Shown here piece by piece: positions 42,600 to 52,535 of a stretch of 64,000 nucleotides of DNA (its first letter is position 1; each line of letters starts with the position of its first letter). Made by a program: the position numbers and the translations under genes. The notes under the pieces are model-generated. The model did not search any database and was not told the origin of the DNA. It saw only the letters and a list, made by a program, of their open reading frames with translations. The stretch is from Nonomuraea sediminis (GTDB taxonomy: Bacteria > Actinomycetota > Actinomycetes > Streptosporangiales > Streptosporangiaceae): contig NZ_JAHDTI010000010.1 in assembly GCF_018531495.1 (NCBI RefSeq), positions 496,001 through 560,000 of the forward strand, read 5' to 3'.

Positions 42600-43739
42600 G
42601 CCGCGACCTGGGACGGGGTTGGGGAAGTCGGCGCGGGCGGCGCTCATGCACTCAAGCAGCGCCCGCTGCTCGGTGTGGAAGGTCTGCTCGTCGACGATGC
42701 GGCGGGCGGCCCGCTCGTGCAGCAGGCCCAGCTCGGTGGCCGCCAGCTGGTAGTCCTTCATCGCCTGCAGGGCGCGCTTGCCGCCGCGGCTGCTTGCCCA
42801 CTGGCGGGCCCGGCGCCGCCGCGACAGCGCCGACAGCATGTGGACGTCGGCCGGGGTGACCAGGCGGGTCGGCTCGTAGGGCGGCAGATAGCGCTGCAGC
42901 AGCCCGACGACGCGGCGCCGGTCGCGGAAGACCACGCCGATCAGTACCAGCAGCACGACCAGCAGGATCAGGTAGGCCACGACCAGCCCTTGGAAGCCGC
43001 CGTAGGAGGCCAGGCCGTTCCACAGGCCGTGCAGCGTCATGGCGCCGATCCAGCCGACGAGGATGATGAAGACCCGCCCGGGGCCGCTGCGCTGCGCGGC
43101 ATAGGCCACCGCGACGCCGATCATCGAGGTGAACAGCGGGTGCGCGAACGGCGACAGGATGCCGCGCAGCACCACGGTCACCGCCAGCCCGGCAGCCCCC
43201 GCCTCGGAGTTGAGCGCGGCCAGGTAGTAGCTGACGTTCTCGCTCATCGCGAAGCCGAGCCCGACCATGCTGGCGTAGATGATGCCGTCGGTCGGCCCGT
43301 CGAGCTCGGCCCGGCGGAACCTCAGTATCCCGAGCAGCACCAGGCCCTTCATGGTCTCCTCGACCGGGGGCGCGCCGAACGTGGCGGCGATGTTGCGCGC
43401 GCTGGCCTGGGAGATCCCCGCGGTGTCGACGATGTAGTGCAGGTTCAGCGAGTTGATGATGCCCGCCGCCAGCACGGCGACGCCCATGCCCCAGGCGAAG
43501 GCGAAGATCAGGTTGCTGCGCGGCTCCGGCTCGAGCCGGTCGAGCGCCAGCACGGCCGCCAGCAGCAGCGGCACCGGGGCGATCGCGAGCACCAGCGCGA
43601 TGGCGAACTGCACGGGCGCGCCGTTGATCACGTCGAAGGAGAGCGAGACGATCGCGCAGATGCCCGTCAGGACCAACCCGAAGATCAACGCGAACGAGGG
43701 GCGGTCTTTGAACACCCAGCGTGGATCACGGGACGCCAT
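42597..43739 (-). CDS. PrsW-family intramembrane metalloprotease
   Basis: A 380-residue polytopic protein with 8 or more membrane spans. The PrsW signature motifs are in order: APPVEETMKG, FAMSENVSYY, FAHPLFTSMIG and MTLHGLWNG, supplying the Glu and His metal ligands. In Bacillus PrsW cleaves an anti-sigma factor; the substrate here is unknown. A cytoplasmic basic tail of about 110 residues follows the last span. TAAAGT 6 nt before the ATG suggests a leaderless transcript. Confidence 0.9.
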   Translation of the reverse strand: MASRDPRWVFKDRPSFALIFGLVLTGICAIVSLSFDVINGAPVQFAIALVLAIAPVPLLLAAVLALDRLEPEPRSNLIFAFAWGMGVAVLAAGIINSLNLHYIVDTAGISQASARNIAATFGAPPVEETMKGLVLLGILRFRRAELDGPTDGIIYASMVGLGFAMSENVSYYLAALNSEAGAAGLAVTVVLRGILSPFAHPLFTSMIGVAVAYAAQRSGPGRVFIILVGWIGAMTLHGLWNGLASYGGFQGLVVAYLILLVVLLVLIGVVFRDRRRVVGLLQRYLPPYEPTRLVTPADVHMLSALSRRRRARQWASSRGGKRALQAMKDYQLAATELGLLHERAARRIVDEQTFHTEQRALLECMSAARADFPNPVPGRG

Positions 43740-43745
43740 AGAGTG

Positions 43746-43751
43746 ACTTTA
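43746..43751 (-). promoter_or_regulatory. Putative -10 of leaderless prsW-like gene
   Basis: On the minus strand TAAAGT is followed by CACTCT and the ATG at 43739. Confidence 0.4.
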
Positions 43752-43764
43752 ACTGATCAGGCCA

Positions 43765-44703
43765 TCAGGCGAGGAGCGGGTCGATCGCGACCGCGAGGAA
43801 AAGCAGCGCCAGGTAGGCGTTGGACCAGTGGAAGAAGCGCATCGGCCGCAGGTCGACGCCGGTCTTGCCGGAGTTGAGGCGGCCCAGCAGGCGGTGCACC
43901 TCCCACAGGCACATCGCGCCCAGGACGGCCGCCACGATCGGGTAGAACATCGTGGTGTGCGCCACCGGCCACAGCAGCAGGGAGCAGATCACGGTCGCCC
44001 AGGTGTAGACGATCGACTCGATGATCACGCGGCGCTCGGTGGCGACCACCGGCAGCATGGGCACCTCGGCCGCCGCGTAGTCCTCCTTGTAGCGCATGGC
44101 CAGGGTCCAGGTGTGCGGCGGCGTCCAGAAGAACACCACGCCGAACAGCACCAGCGGCGCCCAGTCGAGCCGCTCGGTGATGCCCGCCCAGCCGATCATC
44201 ACGGGCATGCAGCCGGCGATGCCGCCCCAGACGATGTTCTGCGCGGTGCGCCGCTTGAGGATCATGGAGTAGACCAGCACGTAGAACAGGATCGCGGCCG
44301 TCGACAGCGTCGCAGCGAGCCAGTTCGTGGTCACCCAGAGTCCAATTGTGGACAAAATTCCCAGCACGATGCCGAAGACGAGGGCGCCGCGGGGCGAGAC
44401 CTGGTGCCGGGCAAGCGGCCTGCGCCTGGTGCGGCGCATCTTGACGTCGATGTCACGGTCGACGTAGCAGTTGAGCGCGTTGGCGCTGCCCGCCGACAGC
44501 GTGCCGAACACCATGACCGCCACGGACGTCCACAGGGGCGGCAGGCCGTGCGCGGCCAGGAACATCACGGGCAGGGTCGTGATCAGCAGCAGCTCGATGA
44601 TCCGCGGCTTGGTCAGCGCGATGTAGGCCTTGACGACCGTGGCGAAGCTGCGCGGCGTCTCGGGCGCGCGCGCGGGGGCCGTCGTCTGCCTATTGGTGAG
44701 CAC
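43765..44703 (-). CDS. ctaB: Protoheme IX farnesyltransferase (heme O synthase)
   Basis: A 312-residue UbiA-family prenyltransferase with about nine spans that farnesylates heme B to heme O, upstream of CtaA in heme A synthesis. The first Asp-rich motif is N78-x3-D82-x3-D86 (NCYVDRDID) and the family start AYIALTKPRIIELLL is clear. The start is uncertain: GTG 44703 lacks a ribosome site. It is divergent from tkt, the standard actinobacterial arrangement. Confidence 0.94.
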   Translation of the reverse strand: MLTNRQTTAPARAPETPRSFATVVKAYIALTKPRIIELLLITTLPVMFLAAHGLPPLWTSVAVMVFGTLSAGSANALNCYVDRDIDVKMRRTRRRPLARHQVSPRGALVFGIVLGILSTIGLWVTTNWLAATLSTAAILFYVLVYSMILKRRTAQNIVWGGIAGCMPVMIGWAGITERLDWAPLVLFGVVFFWTPPHTWTLAMRYKEDYAAAEVPMLPVVATERRVIIESIVYTWATVICSLLLWPVAHTTMFYPIVAAVLGAMCLWEVHRLLGRLNSGKTGVDLRPMRFFHWSNAYLALLFLAVAIDPLLA

Positions 44704-44952
44704 CGTCAAGGCGCTTCCAGCACAAGCGGAGTCAACGCGTAACCTCTGAATTAGAGCGGATCCATGGTGGGACAACCAAACTGTAGTGGCAGGGATGGCC
44801 GGTCCAGCCAAAGGGGGGTCTTGACCGCTCTGTGACACGCACTGCGTGGAGTGGGGGAATCGATCAACGACCCGACTCGGTTAGGGTCCGATGTGGGCGG
44901 GAAATGCCGACCGGCTACCACCAATGACAACTAGATTCCGGAGATCGAGCAG

Positions 44953-47061
44953 TTGAGCACCGAACTCGTGCCAGCCCTTGAATGGACCGACCTCGACAAG
45001 AAGTCGGTCGACGTCGTTCGAGCCCTGGCGATGGACGCAGTGGAGAAGGCGGGCTCGGGACATCCCGGCACCGCCATGAGTCTGGCCCCCGCCGCATACC
45101 TGCTGTTCCAGCGTACGATGCGCCACGATCCGACGGACGCGACGTGGCTGGGCCGCGACCGTTTCGTCCTGTCGTGCGGCCACTCAAGCCTGACGCTGTA
45201 CATCCAGCTGTACCTGTCGGGCTACGGCCTGACGCTCGAGGACCTGGAGCGGCTGCGTCAGTGGGACAGCCTCACCCCCGGCCACCCGGAGCACGGGCAC
45301 ACGGTCGGCGTGGAGACCACCACGGGTCCCCTGGGCCAGGGACTGGGCAACGCGGTCGGCATGGCGATGGCCGCCCGTCGCGAGCGCGGTCTGTTCGACC
45401 CCGACGCCGCGCCGGGCACCTCGCCCTTCGACCACCACATCTGGTGCTTCGTCAGCGACGGCGACATCGAGGAGGGCATCAGCCACGAGGCCAGCTCGAT
45501 CGCCGGCCATCAGAAGCTGGGCAACCTCATCGTCCTCTACGACGACAACCACATCTCCATCGAGGACGACACGCTGATCGCCAAGTCCGAGGACGTGCTC
45601 AAGCGTTACGAGGCCTACGGCTGGCACACGCTCAGCGTCGACTGGACCGAGACCGGCGACTACGTCGAGAACGTCGAGGCGCTGCACCAGGCGCTCGAGG
45701 CGGCCAAGGCGGAGACCGACAAGCCCAGCTTCATCCGGCTGCGCACGATCATCGGCTGGCCTGCGCCCAACAAGCAGAACACCGGCAAGATCCACGGCGC
45801 CGCGCTCGGCGACGAGGAGGTGGCCGCCACCAAGCGGATCATGGGCATGGACCCGGGCAAGACCTTCGACGTGCCCGCCGACGTGCTCGAGCACGCCCGC
45901 CAGGTGGCCGACCGCGGCCGCGAGGCCCACGCCGAGTGGGAGAAGGGCTACGCCAACTGGCGCGTGGCCAACCCCGAGCGGGCCGCCGAGTACGACCGCA
46001 TCTCCCGCCGGCAGCTGCCGAACGGCTGGGCCAAGGCGCTGCCCGAGTTCGACACGGGCGGCTCGATGGCCACCCGCAAGGCCTCGGGCGAGGTGCTCAA
46101 CTCGCTGGCCAGGGTGCTGCCCGAGCTGTGGGGCGGCTCGGCCGACCTGGCCGAGTCGAACAACACCACGATGAAGGGCGAGCCGTCCTTCATCCCCGAG
46201 GAGTACCAGACCAAGGAGTTCCCGGGTAACCGCTACGGCCGGACGCTGCACTTCGGCATCCGCGAGCACGCCATGGGCGCCATTCTGAACGGCATCGCGC
46301 TGCACGGCGGCACCCGCCCCTACGGCGGCACGTTCCTGGTCTTCTCCGACTACATGCGGCCGTCGGTACGGCTGGCGGCGCTGATGAAGCTGCCCGTCAC
46401 CTACGTCTGGACGCACGACTCCATCGGCCTGGGCGAGGACGGCCCGACCCACCAGCCGGTCGAGCACCTGTGGGCGCTGCGCGCGATCCCCGGCCTGGAC
46501 GTGGTGCGCCCGGCCGACGCCAACGAGACGGCCGCGGCGTGGAGGACGATCCTCGAGCACACCGACAGGCCCGCCGCGCTGGCCCTGACCCGGCAGAACA
46601 TGCCGGTCTACGAGGGCACCAACGCCGACGGCGTGGCCCGGGGCGGCTACATCCTGCGCGAGGCCTCCACCGGCCAGCCGCGTGTGATCCTCATCGCCAC
46701 GGGCAGTGAGGTGGAGCTGGCCATGGGCGGCCGCGACCTGCTCGAGGCGCAGGGCATCCCGACGCGGGTGGTGTCGATGCCGTGCGTGGAGTGGTTCCAC
46801 GCACAGGACCACGCCTACCGCAACGCGGTGCTGCCGCCGTCGGTCAAGGCGCGTGTGTCGGTCGAGGCCGGCATCGCGCTCGGCTGGCGGGAGTTCGTCG
46901 GCGAGCACGGCGACTCGGTCAGCCTCGAGCACTTCGGCGCCTCGGCACCGTACCGGACGCTGTACGAGCAGTTCGGCCTGACGGCGGACCGGGTGGCCGC
47001 GGCCGCCAAGTCCAGCCTTGCCAAGCTGGGCCACGACAAGGGCGAGACGACGGGAAACTGA
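44953..47061 (+). CDS. tkt: Transketolase
   Basis: A 702-residue thiamine diphosphate enzyme of the non-oxidative pentose phosphate pathway. The N-terminal GHPGTAMSLAP, the TPP motif GDGDIEEGISHE through LYDDN, and the pyrimidine-domain region FGIREHAMGAILNGIALHGG are intact. The TTG start has GGAG 9 nt upstream. It is the first gene of the tkt-tal-pgi-zwf-opcA-pgl series. A single 249-bp region shared with ctaB should hold its promoter. Confidence 0.96.
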   Translation: MSTELVPALEWTDLDKKSVDVVRALAMDAVEKAGSGHPGTAMSLAPAAYLLFQRTMRHDPTDATWLGRDRFVLSCGHSSLTLYIQLYLSGYGLTLEDLERLRQWDSLTPGHPEHGHTVGVETTTGPLGQGLGNAVGMAMAARRERGLFDPDAAPGTSPFDHHIWCFVSDGDIEEGISHEASSIAGHQKLGNLIVLYDDNHISIEDDTLIAKSEDVLKRYEAYGWHTLSVDWTETGDYVENVEALHQALEAAKAETDKPSFIRLRTIIGWPAPNKQNTGKIHGAALGDEEVAATKRIMGMDPGKTFDVPADVLEHARQVADRGREAHAEWEKGYANWRVANPERAAEYDRISRRQLPNGWAKALPEFDTGGSMATRKASGEVLNSLARVLPELWGGSADLAESNNTTMKGEPSFIPEEYQTKEFPGNRYGRTLHFGIREHAMGAILNGIALHGGTRPYGGTFLVFSDYMRPSVRLAALMKLPVTYVWTHDSIGLGEDGPTHQPVEHLWALRAIPGLDVVRPADANETAAAWRTILEHTDRPAALALTRQNMPVYEGTNADGVARGGYILREASTGQPRVILIATGSEVELAMGGRDLLEAQGIPTRVVSMPCVEWFHAQDHAYRNAVLPPSVKARVSVEAGIALGWREFVGEHGDSVSLEHFGASAPYRTLYEQFGLTADRVAAAAKSSLAKLGHDKGETTGN

Positions 47062-47062
47062 G

Positions 47063-48157
47063 ATGAGTAGCGAGATCCTCAACAAGCTGTCGGGTCAGGG
47101 CGTATCCATCTGGCTCGACGACATCAGCCGCGACCGGCTGCGCACCGGCAACCTGGAGCAGCTGATCCGGGACAAGAACGTGGTGGGGGTCACCTCCAAC
47201 CCGACGATCTTCGCCGGCGCGCTGGGCAAGGGCGACGCCTACAACAGCCAGCTGCACGACCTGGCCGTGCGGGGCGTGGAGGTGGGCGAGGCGGTACGCG
47301 CCATCACCACCTACGACATCCGGTGGGCCGCCGACGTGCTGCGCCCGGTGTTCGACGCCACGCAGGGCACGGACGGCCGCGTGTCGCTCGAGGTCGACCC
47401 GCGCCTGGCCCGCGAGACCGAGAAGACCGTGGCCGAGGCGCGCGCCCTGTGGTGGATGGTCGACAGGCCGAACCTGTTCATCAAGATCCCGGCCACCCTG
47501 GAGGGCCTGCCGGCCATCACGCAGGCGCTGGCCGAGGGCATCAGCGTGAACGTGACGCTGATCTTCTCGCTCGAGCGCTACCGCCAGGTCATGGACGCCT
47601 GGCTGGCCGGTCTCGAGGCCGCGCAGGCCAAGGGGCTGAACCTGGCCACCATCGAGTCGGTCGCCTCGTTCTTCGTCAGCCGCGTCGACACCGAGATCGA
47701 CAAGCGGCTGGACAAGCTGGGCAAGGCGGAGCTGAAGGGCAAGGCGGGCATCGCCAACGCGCGCCTGGCCTACGCCGCCTTCGAGGAGGTCATGAACTCC
47801 GAGCGCTGGCAGCGGCTGCGGGCCGCGGGCGCCCGGCCGCAGCGGCCGCTGTGGGCCTCGACCGGTGTCAAGAACCCGGACTACGTCGACACCATGTACG
47901 TCGACGAGCTCGTCGCCCCCGGGACGGTCAACACCATGCCGGAGAAGACGCTCGACGCCACGGGCGACCACGGCCGCATCCAGGGCGACACCATCCGCCC
48001 CTTCTACGAGCAGGCCTGGAACACCATGGCCGCGCTCAAGGAGGCCGGCGTCGACTACGACGACGTGGTGAAGGTGCTCGAGGACGAGGGCGTGGAGAAG
48101 TTCGAGGCCTCCTGGAACGAGCTCCTGGAGAGCGTCAAGAAGAACCTGGTCGTCTAG
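47063..48157 (+). CDS. tal: Transaldolase
   Basis: A 364-residue class I aldolase, long actinobacterial form. The Schiff-base lysine is in LFIKIPATLEGLPA, followed by NVTLIFSLERY. It starts 1 bp after the tkt stop and ends 3 bp before pgi, so it is translated with its neighbours. Confidence 0.96.
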   Translation: MSSEILNKLSGQGVSIWLDDISRDRLRTGNLEQLIRDKNVVGVTSNPTIFAGALGKGDAYNSQLHDLAVRGVEVGEAVRAITTYDIRWAADVLRPVFDATQGTDGRVSLEVDPRLARETEKTVAEARALWWMVDRPNLFIKIPATLEGLPAITQALAEGISVNVTLIFSLERYRQVMDAWLAGLEAAQAKGLNLATIESVASFFVSRVDTEIDKRLDKLGKAELKGKAGIANARLAYAAFEEVMNSERWQRLRAAGARPQRPLWASTGVKNPDYVDTMYVDELVAPGTVNTMPEKTLDATGDHGRIQGDTIRPFYEQAWNTMAALKEAGVDYDDVVKVLEDEGVEKFEASWNELLESVKKNLVV

Positions 48158-48160
48158 GTA

Positions 48161-49768
48161 ATGGACGTCACGTACCGCGACGAGAGGGTGGCGGATGCCG
48201 CCGCCCCCGTCGCGGCGCGGCTCGTCGACCGGGGCGTGCCCGAGCGGCTCGCCGCCGGCGACGCGTCGCTGTGGGGTGAGGGGACGGAGGCGGCCGATCG
48301 CCTCGGCTGGCTCACCCTGCCGAGGAGCTCCCGCGAGCTGCTGCCTGAGCTGGAGAAGCTGACCGAGCGGATCCGCGCCCTGGGCCTGACGCACGTGGTG
48401 CTGTCGGGCATGGGCGGCTCGTCGCTCGCGGCCGAGGTCATCTGCGACACCGCCGACGTGCCGCTGACCGTCCTGGACACCTCCGACCCCGGCCAGGTAC
48501 GGCGGGCCCTGGCGGACCGGCCGGAGACCACCGCCGTCGTGGTGTCCAGCAAGAGCGGCACGACGGTGGAGACCCTGGCCCACCTGAGCGTCTACGAGAC
48601 GCTGTTCCGCGAGGCGGGCGTCAACCCCGCCGACCGGATCGTGGTCGTCACCGACCCCGGCACACCCCTGGAGCAGCACGCGATCGACGCGGGCTACCAG
48701 CTCGTGCTGGCCAGACCGGACGTGGGCGGCCGCTATTCGGCGCTGTCGGCGTTCGGGCTGGTGCCGAGCGCGCTGGCGGGCGCCGACGTGGCACGCCTGC
48801 TGGACGAGGCCGAGGAGGTGCTGCCGCTGCTGGCCAAGCGCGACGGCAACCCGGGCTTCGACCTGGGGGTGGCGCTGGGCGCCGCGGCGCTGGGCGGGCG
48901 CGACAAGCTGCTGCTCGAGGACCAGCTGTCGGGGATCAACGGCCTGCCCGACTGGATCGAGCAGCTGGTCGCCGAGTCCACCGGCAAGCAGGGCCGCGGC
49001 ATCCTGCCTGTGGTGGGCGCCGAATGGCACGGCGCCGCCGACGAGCTGGTGGTGGCGATCGAGTCCGACGACGGCGACCTGCGCGTGGACGGCCCGCTCG
49101 GCGCGCAGTTCCTGGTCTGGGAGTACGCCGTGGCGCTTGCCGGGCTGGTGCTCGAGGTCGACCCGTTCGATCAGCCGGACGTGGGCGAGGCCAAGCGGAA
49201 CACGGCGGCGCTGCTGGCCATGCCCGCGCTGCCGATCGAGGAGCCCATGCTGGTCGACGGTCCCGTCGAGATCTACGGCGTGACCGGGGCCAAGGACCTG
49301 CCCGGCGTGCTGTCGGCGATGCTGAAGGCGGTCCCTGCCGACGGCTATCTGTCCTTGATGGGCTATCTTGATCGGCTGGCGGCCTTCGACGCTCCCGTGC
49401 CGGAGAACGCCGACTTCGAGCAGATGACCGACGCGTGGATGGCGGCCGACGCGGCCACGCTGCGGGCGCTGCTCGCCCTGCGTACGGAGCGGCCCGTCAC
49501 GTTCGGCTGGGGTCCGCGCTTCCTGCACTCCACCGGGCAGTACCACAAGGGCGGGCCACGCAACGGGGTGTTCATCCAGATCACCGGGGCGGTTGCCGAG
49601 GATGTCCTGGTGCCGGGGGAAGAGTACTCGTTGGGGACTCTCCAGCTCGCCCAGGCGCTCGGGGATCTGGGCGCCCTGCTGGAGCGCGGGCGGCCCGCCG
49701 TACGCCTGCACTTGACCGATCGCGCGGCAGGTGTCGCGCACCTGCTCGCAGCCGCACAGGAGGCTTGA
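48161..49768 (+). CDS. pgi: Glucose-6-phosphate isomerase
   Basis: A 535-residue SIS-domain isomerase connecting glycolysis and the pentose phosphate pathway. The sugar-phosphate loops VLSGMGGSSLAAEV and VVVSSKSGTTVET and the C-terminal LHSTGQYHKGGP are typical of the actinobacterial PGI and bifunctional transaldolase/PGI group. Its place between tal and zwf recurs in several actinobacteria, and the gene is a separate ORF here. Confidence 0.94.
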   Translation: MDVTYRDERVADAAAPVAARLVDRGVPERLAAGDASLWGEGTEAADRLGWLTLPRSSRELLPELEKLTERIRALGLTHVVLSGMGGSSLAAEVICDTADVPLTVLDTSDPGQVRRALADRPETTAVVVSSKSGTTVETLAHLSVYETLFREAGVNPADRIVVVTDPGTPLEQHAIDAGYQLVLARPDVGGRYSALSAFGLVPSALAGADVARLLDEAEEVLPLLAKRDGNPGFDLGVALGAAALGGRDKLLLEDQLSGINGLPDWIEQLVAESTGKQGRGILPVVGAEWHGAADELVVAIESDDGDLRVDGPLGAQFLVWEYAVALAGLVLEVDPFDQPDVGEAKRNTAALLAMPALPIEEPMLVDGPVEIYGVTGAKDLPGVLSAMLKAVPADGYLSLMGYLDRLAAFDAPVPENADFEQMTDAWMAADAATLRALLALRTERPVTFGWGPRFLHSTGQYHKGGPRNGVFIQITGAVAEDVLVPGEEYSLGTLQLAQALGDLGALLERGRPAVRLHLTDRAAGVAHLLAAAQEA

Positions 49769-49769
49769 G

Positions 49770-51368
49770 ATGAATGACCTGGCCGCGCCCGCGGAGGAAG
49801 CCGTGGTAGCGGCGACCGCCGCCGCGGGCCCCGCCACCACCCTCGACGTCGCGCTCAATCCGCTGCGCGACCCGCGGGACAAGCGGCTGCCCCGGGTGGC
49901 AGGACCGTGTGTGATGGTGCTGTTCGGCGTGACCGGTGACCTGGCCAAGCGCAAGCTCCTGCCGGCGATCTACGACCTGGGCAATCGCGGGCTGCTGCCG
50001 CCCGGTTTCTCGCTGGTCGGCTTCGCCCGGCGGGATTGGAAGGACCAGGATTTCGCGCAGCTGACGCATGACGCGGTGAAGGAGCACGCCAGGACGCCCT
50101 TCCGCGAGGAGGTCTGGAAGCAACTGCGTGAGGGCATCCACTTCGTGCCCGGCGAGTTCACCGACGACGGCGCCTTCGACGCGCTGGCGATGGCGCTGAA
50201 GGAGATTGACGAGACCCGGGGCACCGGTGGCAACTACGCGTTCTACCTGTCGGTGCCGCCGAAGTTCTTCCCGACCGTGGTCAAGCAGCTGAAGCGGACC
50301 GGGCTGGCCGACGCGCCGCCCGGGTCGTGGCGGCGGGTGGTCATCGAGAAGCCGTTCGGGCACGACCTGAAGAGCGCGCACGAGCTGAACGAGATCACCA
50401 ACGAGGCCTTCGCCGAGTCGGCGATCTTCCGGATCGACCACTACCTGGGCAAGGAGACCGTCCAGAACATCCTGGCGCTGCGCTTCGCCAACAACCTCTA
50501 CGAGCCGATCTGGAACCGCAGCTACGTCGACCACGTGCAGATCACGATGGCCGAGGACATCGGCATCGGCGGCCGCGCGGGTTACTACGACGGCATCGGC
50601 GCGGCCCGCGACGTGATCCAGAACCACCTGCTGCAGCTGCTGGCGCTGGTGGCGATGGAGGACCCGACCTCCTTCGACGCCTCCGCGCTGCGCAGGGAGA
50701 AGGAGAAGGTGCTCAAGGCCGTCCGGCTCCCGGCCGACCTGGGGCTGAACACCGCCCGCGGCCAGTACGACGCGGGGTGGCAGGGCGGCGAGAAGGTCGT
50801 CGGCTACCTGCAGGAGGAGGGCATCCCGCCCACCTCGACCACCGAGACGTACGCGGCCATCAAGCTGGAGATCGCCAACCGGCGCTGGGCGGGCGTGCCG
50901 TTCTACCTGCGCACGGGCAAGCGGCTCGGCCGCCGCGTGACTGAGGTGGCGGTGGTGTTCCAGCGGGCGCCGCACCTGCCGTTCTCCAAGACCGACACCG
51001 AGATCCTCGGCCAGAACGCGCTGGTCATCCGCGTCCAGCCGGACGAGGGCGTCACGGTGCGGTTCGGCTCGAAGGTGCCGGGCACCGCGATGGAGGTGCG
51101 GGACGTGTCCATGGACTTCGCCTACGGCGAGTCGTTCATGGAGTCCTCGCCCGAGGCCTACGAGCGGCTGCTGCTGGATGTGATGATCGGCGATCCGCCG
51201 CTGTTCCCGCACCAGCGGGAGGTCGAGCTGTCGTGGAAGATCCTCGATCCGATCGAGGACTTCTGGCATACGCAGGGCCAGCCCGAGGGCTATCCGTCCG
51301 GATCCTGGGGTCCGGAGTCGGCCGACGCGATGATGGCCCGCGACGGGCGTGTCTGGAGGAGGCTCTGA
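49770..51368 (+). CDS. zwf: Glucose-6-phosphate 1-dehydrogenase
   Basis: A 532-residue enzyme of the oxidative pentose phosphate pathway producing NADPH. The coenzyme motif is LFGVTGDLAKRKLLP and the active-site peptide RIDHYLGKE is intact. AGGAGG lies 7 nt before the ATG, overlapping the end of pgi. The stop shares its A with the opcA ATG. Confidence 0.96.
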   Translation: MNDLAAPAEEAVVAATAAAGPATTLDVALNPLRDPRDKRLPRVAGPCVMVLFGVTGDLAKRKLLPAIYDLGNRGLLPPGFSLVGFARRDWKDQDFAQLTHDAVKEHARTPFREEVWKQLREGIHFVPGEFTDDGAFDALAMALKEIDETRGTGGNYAFYLSVPPKFFPTVVKQLKRTGLADAPPGSWRRVVIEKPFGHDLKSAHELNEITNEAFAESAIFRIDHYLGKETVQNILALRFANNLYEPIWNRSYVDHVQITMAEDIGIGGRAGYYDGIGAARDVIQNHLLQLLALVAMEDPTSFDASALRREKEKVLKAVRLPADLGLNTARGQYDAGWQGGEKVVGYLQEEGIPPTSTTETYAAIKLEIANRRWAGVPFYLRTGKRLGRRVTEVAVVFQRAPHLPFSKTDTEILGQNALVIRVQPDEGVTVRFGSKVPGTAMEVRDVSMDFAYGESFMESSPEAYERLLLDVMIGDPPLFPHQREVELSWKILDPIEDFWHTQGQPEGYPSGSWGPESADAMMARDGRVWRRL

Positions 51369-52279
51369 TGCCCACTTTCATGCTGACGGACACGGTCGCG
51401 GGGAAGATCTCCTCGCAGCTGACGCACCTGCGGCACGCGATGGGCGCGCCGACCATGGGCATGGTGCTGACGCTGGTCGTGGTCTGCGACGAGCGCGACC
51501 AGTACGACTCCACCCGCGCCGCCACCGAGGCCGCCCGCGAGCACCCCTCGCGCATCCTCGTGGTCGTCAAGCGGGAGCCCGACGAGACCAACCGGCTCGA
51601 CGCGGAGATCCGCATCGGCGAGTCGACGCCGGGCGAGGTGGTCGTGCTGCGCCTGTACGGCGAGCTGACCGAGCACGCCGACTCGGTGGTCAGCCCGCTG
51701 CTGCTGCCCGACACGCCGGTCGTGGTGTGGTGGCCGGGCGAGGCCCCCGCGGTCCCTGCCAAGGACCCGATCGGGGCGCTGGCCCAGCGGCGCATCACCG
51801 ACGCCCGCTCCGCCCACGACGGGATCAAGGAGCTGGTGACGCGGGCCAAGGGGTACGCGCCCGGCGACACCGACCTGGCCTGGGCGCGGATCACGCCGTG
51901 GCGCAGCCTGCTCGCGGCGGCCTTCGACCAGCCGGTGGGCAAGGTGAAGAAGGGCACGGTCGCGGGCCCGGCCGGTCACCCGAGCGCGCCGCTGCTCGCG
52001 GCCTGGCTGTCGGAGCGCCTCGGGGCGCCGGTCAAGGTGACCGAATCGGGCGGGCCCGGGCTGACGTCGGTGCGGCTGGGGCTGAACGACGGGGAGCTGG
52101 CGGTCTCGCGCCACGACGCCCGCCTGGCCAGGCTGGCGCGTCCTGGCCAGCCTGACCGCAACGTGGCGCTGGCCCGCCGCCAGACCTCCGAGCTCCTGTC
52201 GGAGGAACTGCGCCGCCTGGACCCCGACGAGACCTACGAGTCCGCCGTCAAGCGCGTAGCCCGCAGCTATCGGGGTTAG
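51368..52279 (+). CDS. opcA: OpcA, glucose-6-phosphate dehydrogenase assembly protein
   Basis: A 303-residue OpcA-family protein. The segment SRILVVVKREPDETNRLDAEIRI and VVVWWPGEAP are typical. OpcA is needed for full activity or redox tuning of Zwf in cyanobacteria and actinobacteria. The TGATG overlap with zwf indicates coupled expression. A 241-bp repeat-bearing gap follows. Confidence 0.94.
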   Translation: MPTFMLTDTVAGKISSQLTHLRHAMGAPTMGMVLTLVVVCDERDQYDSTRAATEAAREHPSRILVVVKREPDETNRLDAEIRIGESTPGEVVVLRLYGELTEHADSVVSPLLLPDTPVVVWWPGEAPAVPAKDPIGALAQRRITDARSAHDGIKELVTRAKGYAPGDTDLAWARITPWRSLLAAAFDQPVGKVKKGTVAGPAGHPSAPLLAAWLSERLGAPVKVTESGGPGLTSVRLGLNDGELAVSRHDARLARLARPGQPDRNVALARRQTSELLSEELRRLDPDETYESAVKRVARSYRG

Positions 52280-52304
52280 TCGCCGGTTCTCGGGGCGGCA
52301 GCCG

Positions 52305-52461
52305 TACGGCAAGGCCGCCCCACCGCCACCCGCCGCACGGGGCTTGGCTCCGTCCGGGGAGACGCTCCTGCGGTGATGCGGGGCGGGCCGCCGTCACGAC
52401 GCCCACCACCCATCTGCCCTGGGACCTACGGCCGGTTTGCGGTGGCTTGCCGTACCAGGGC
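52305..52461. repeat. Inverted repeat and diverged copy of dispersed intergenic repeat
   Basis: GCCGTACGGCAAGGC near 52308 is mirrored by GGCTTGCCGTACC at 52444-52456, about 120 bp apart. The right half (52413-52461) resembles the repeats at 22722 and 22839, sharing GTGGCTTGCCGTACCAGGGCG-type sequence. It fills the gap between opcA and pgl and may be a REP-like element. Confidence 0.45.
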
Positions 52462-52535
52462 GAAGCTTGTCGTAAAAGATCATTAAGAGAAGTCGAGAAA
52501 CGCACCTCGGGGGTGGAAGAGTGGAGGACGTGAGC

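Noticed and set aside
44744..44756. CTCT-GAATT-AGAG inverted repeat between ctaB and tkt
   Set aside because: Arms of 4 bases are too short to claim an operator.
45184..47085. Long open frame antisense to tkt
   Set aside because: Transketolase motifs on the plus strand are complete; the other frame is compositionally biased only.
46919..49954. A 1011-codon open frame antisense to tal, pgi and zwf
   Set aside because: It spans three well-supported genes, has no recognisable domain and has the composition of a shadow frame.
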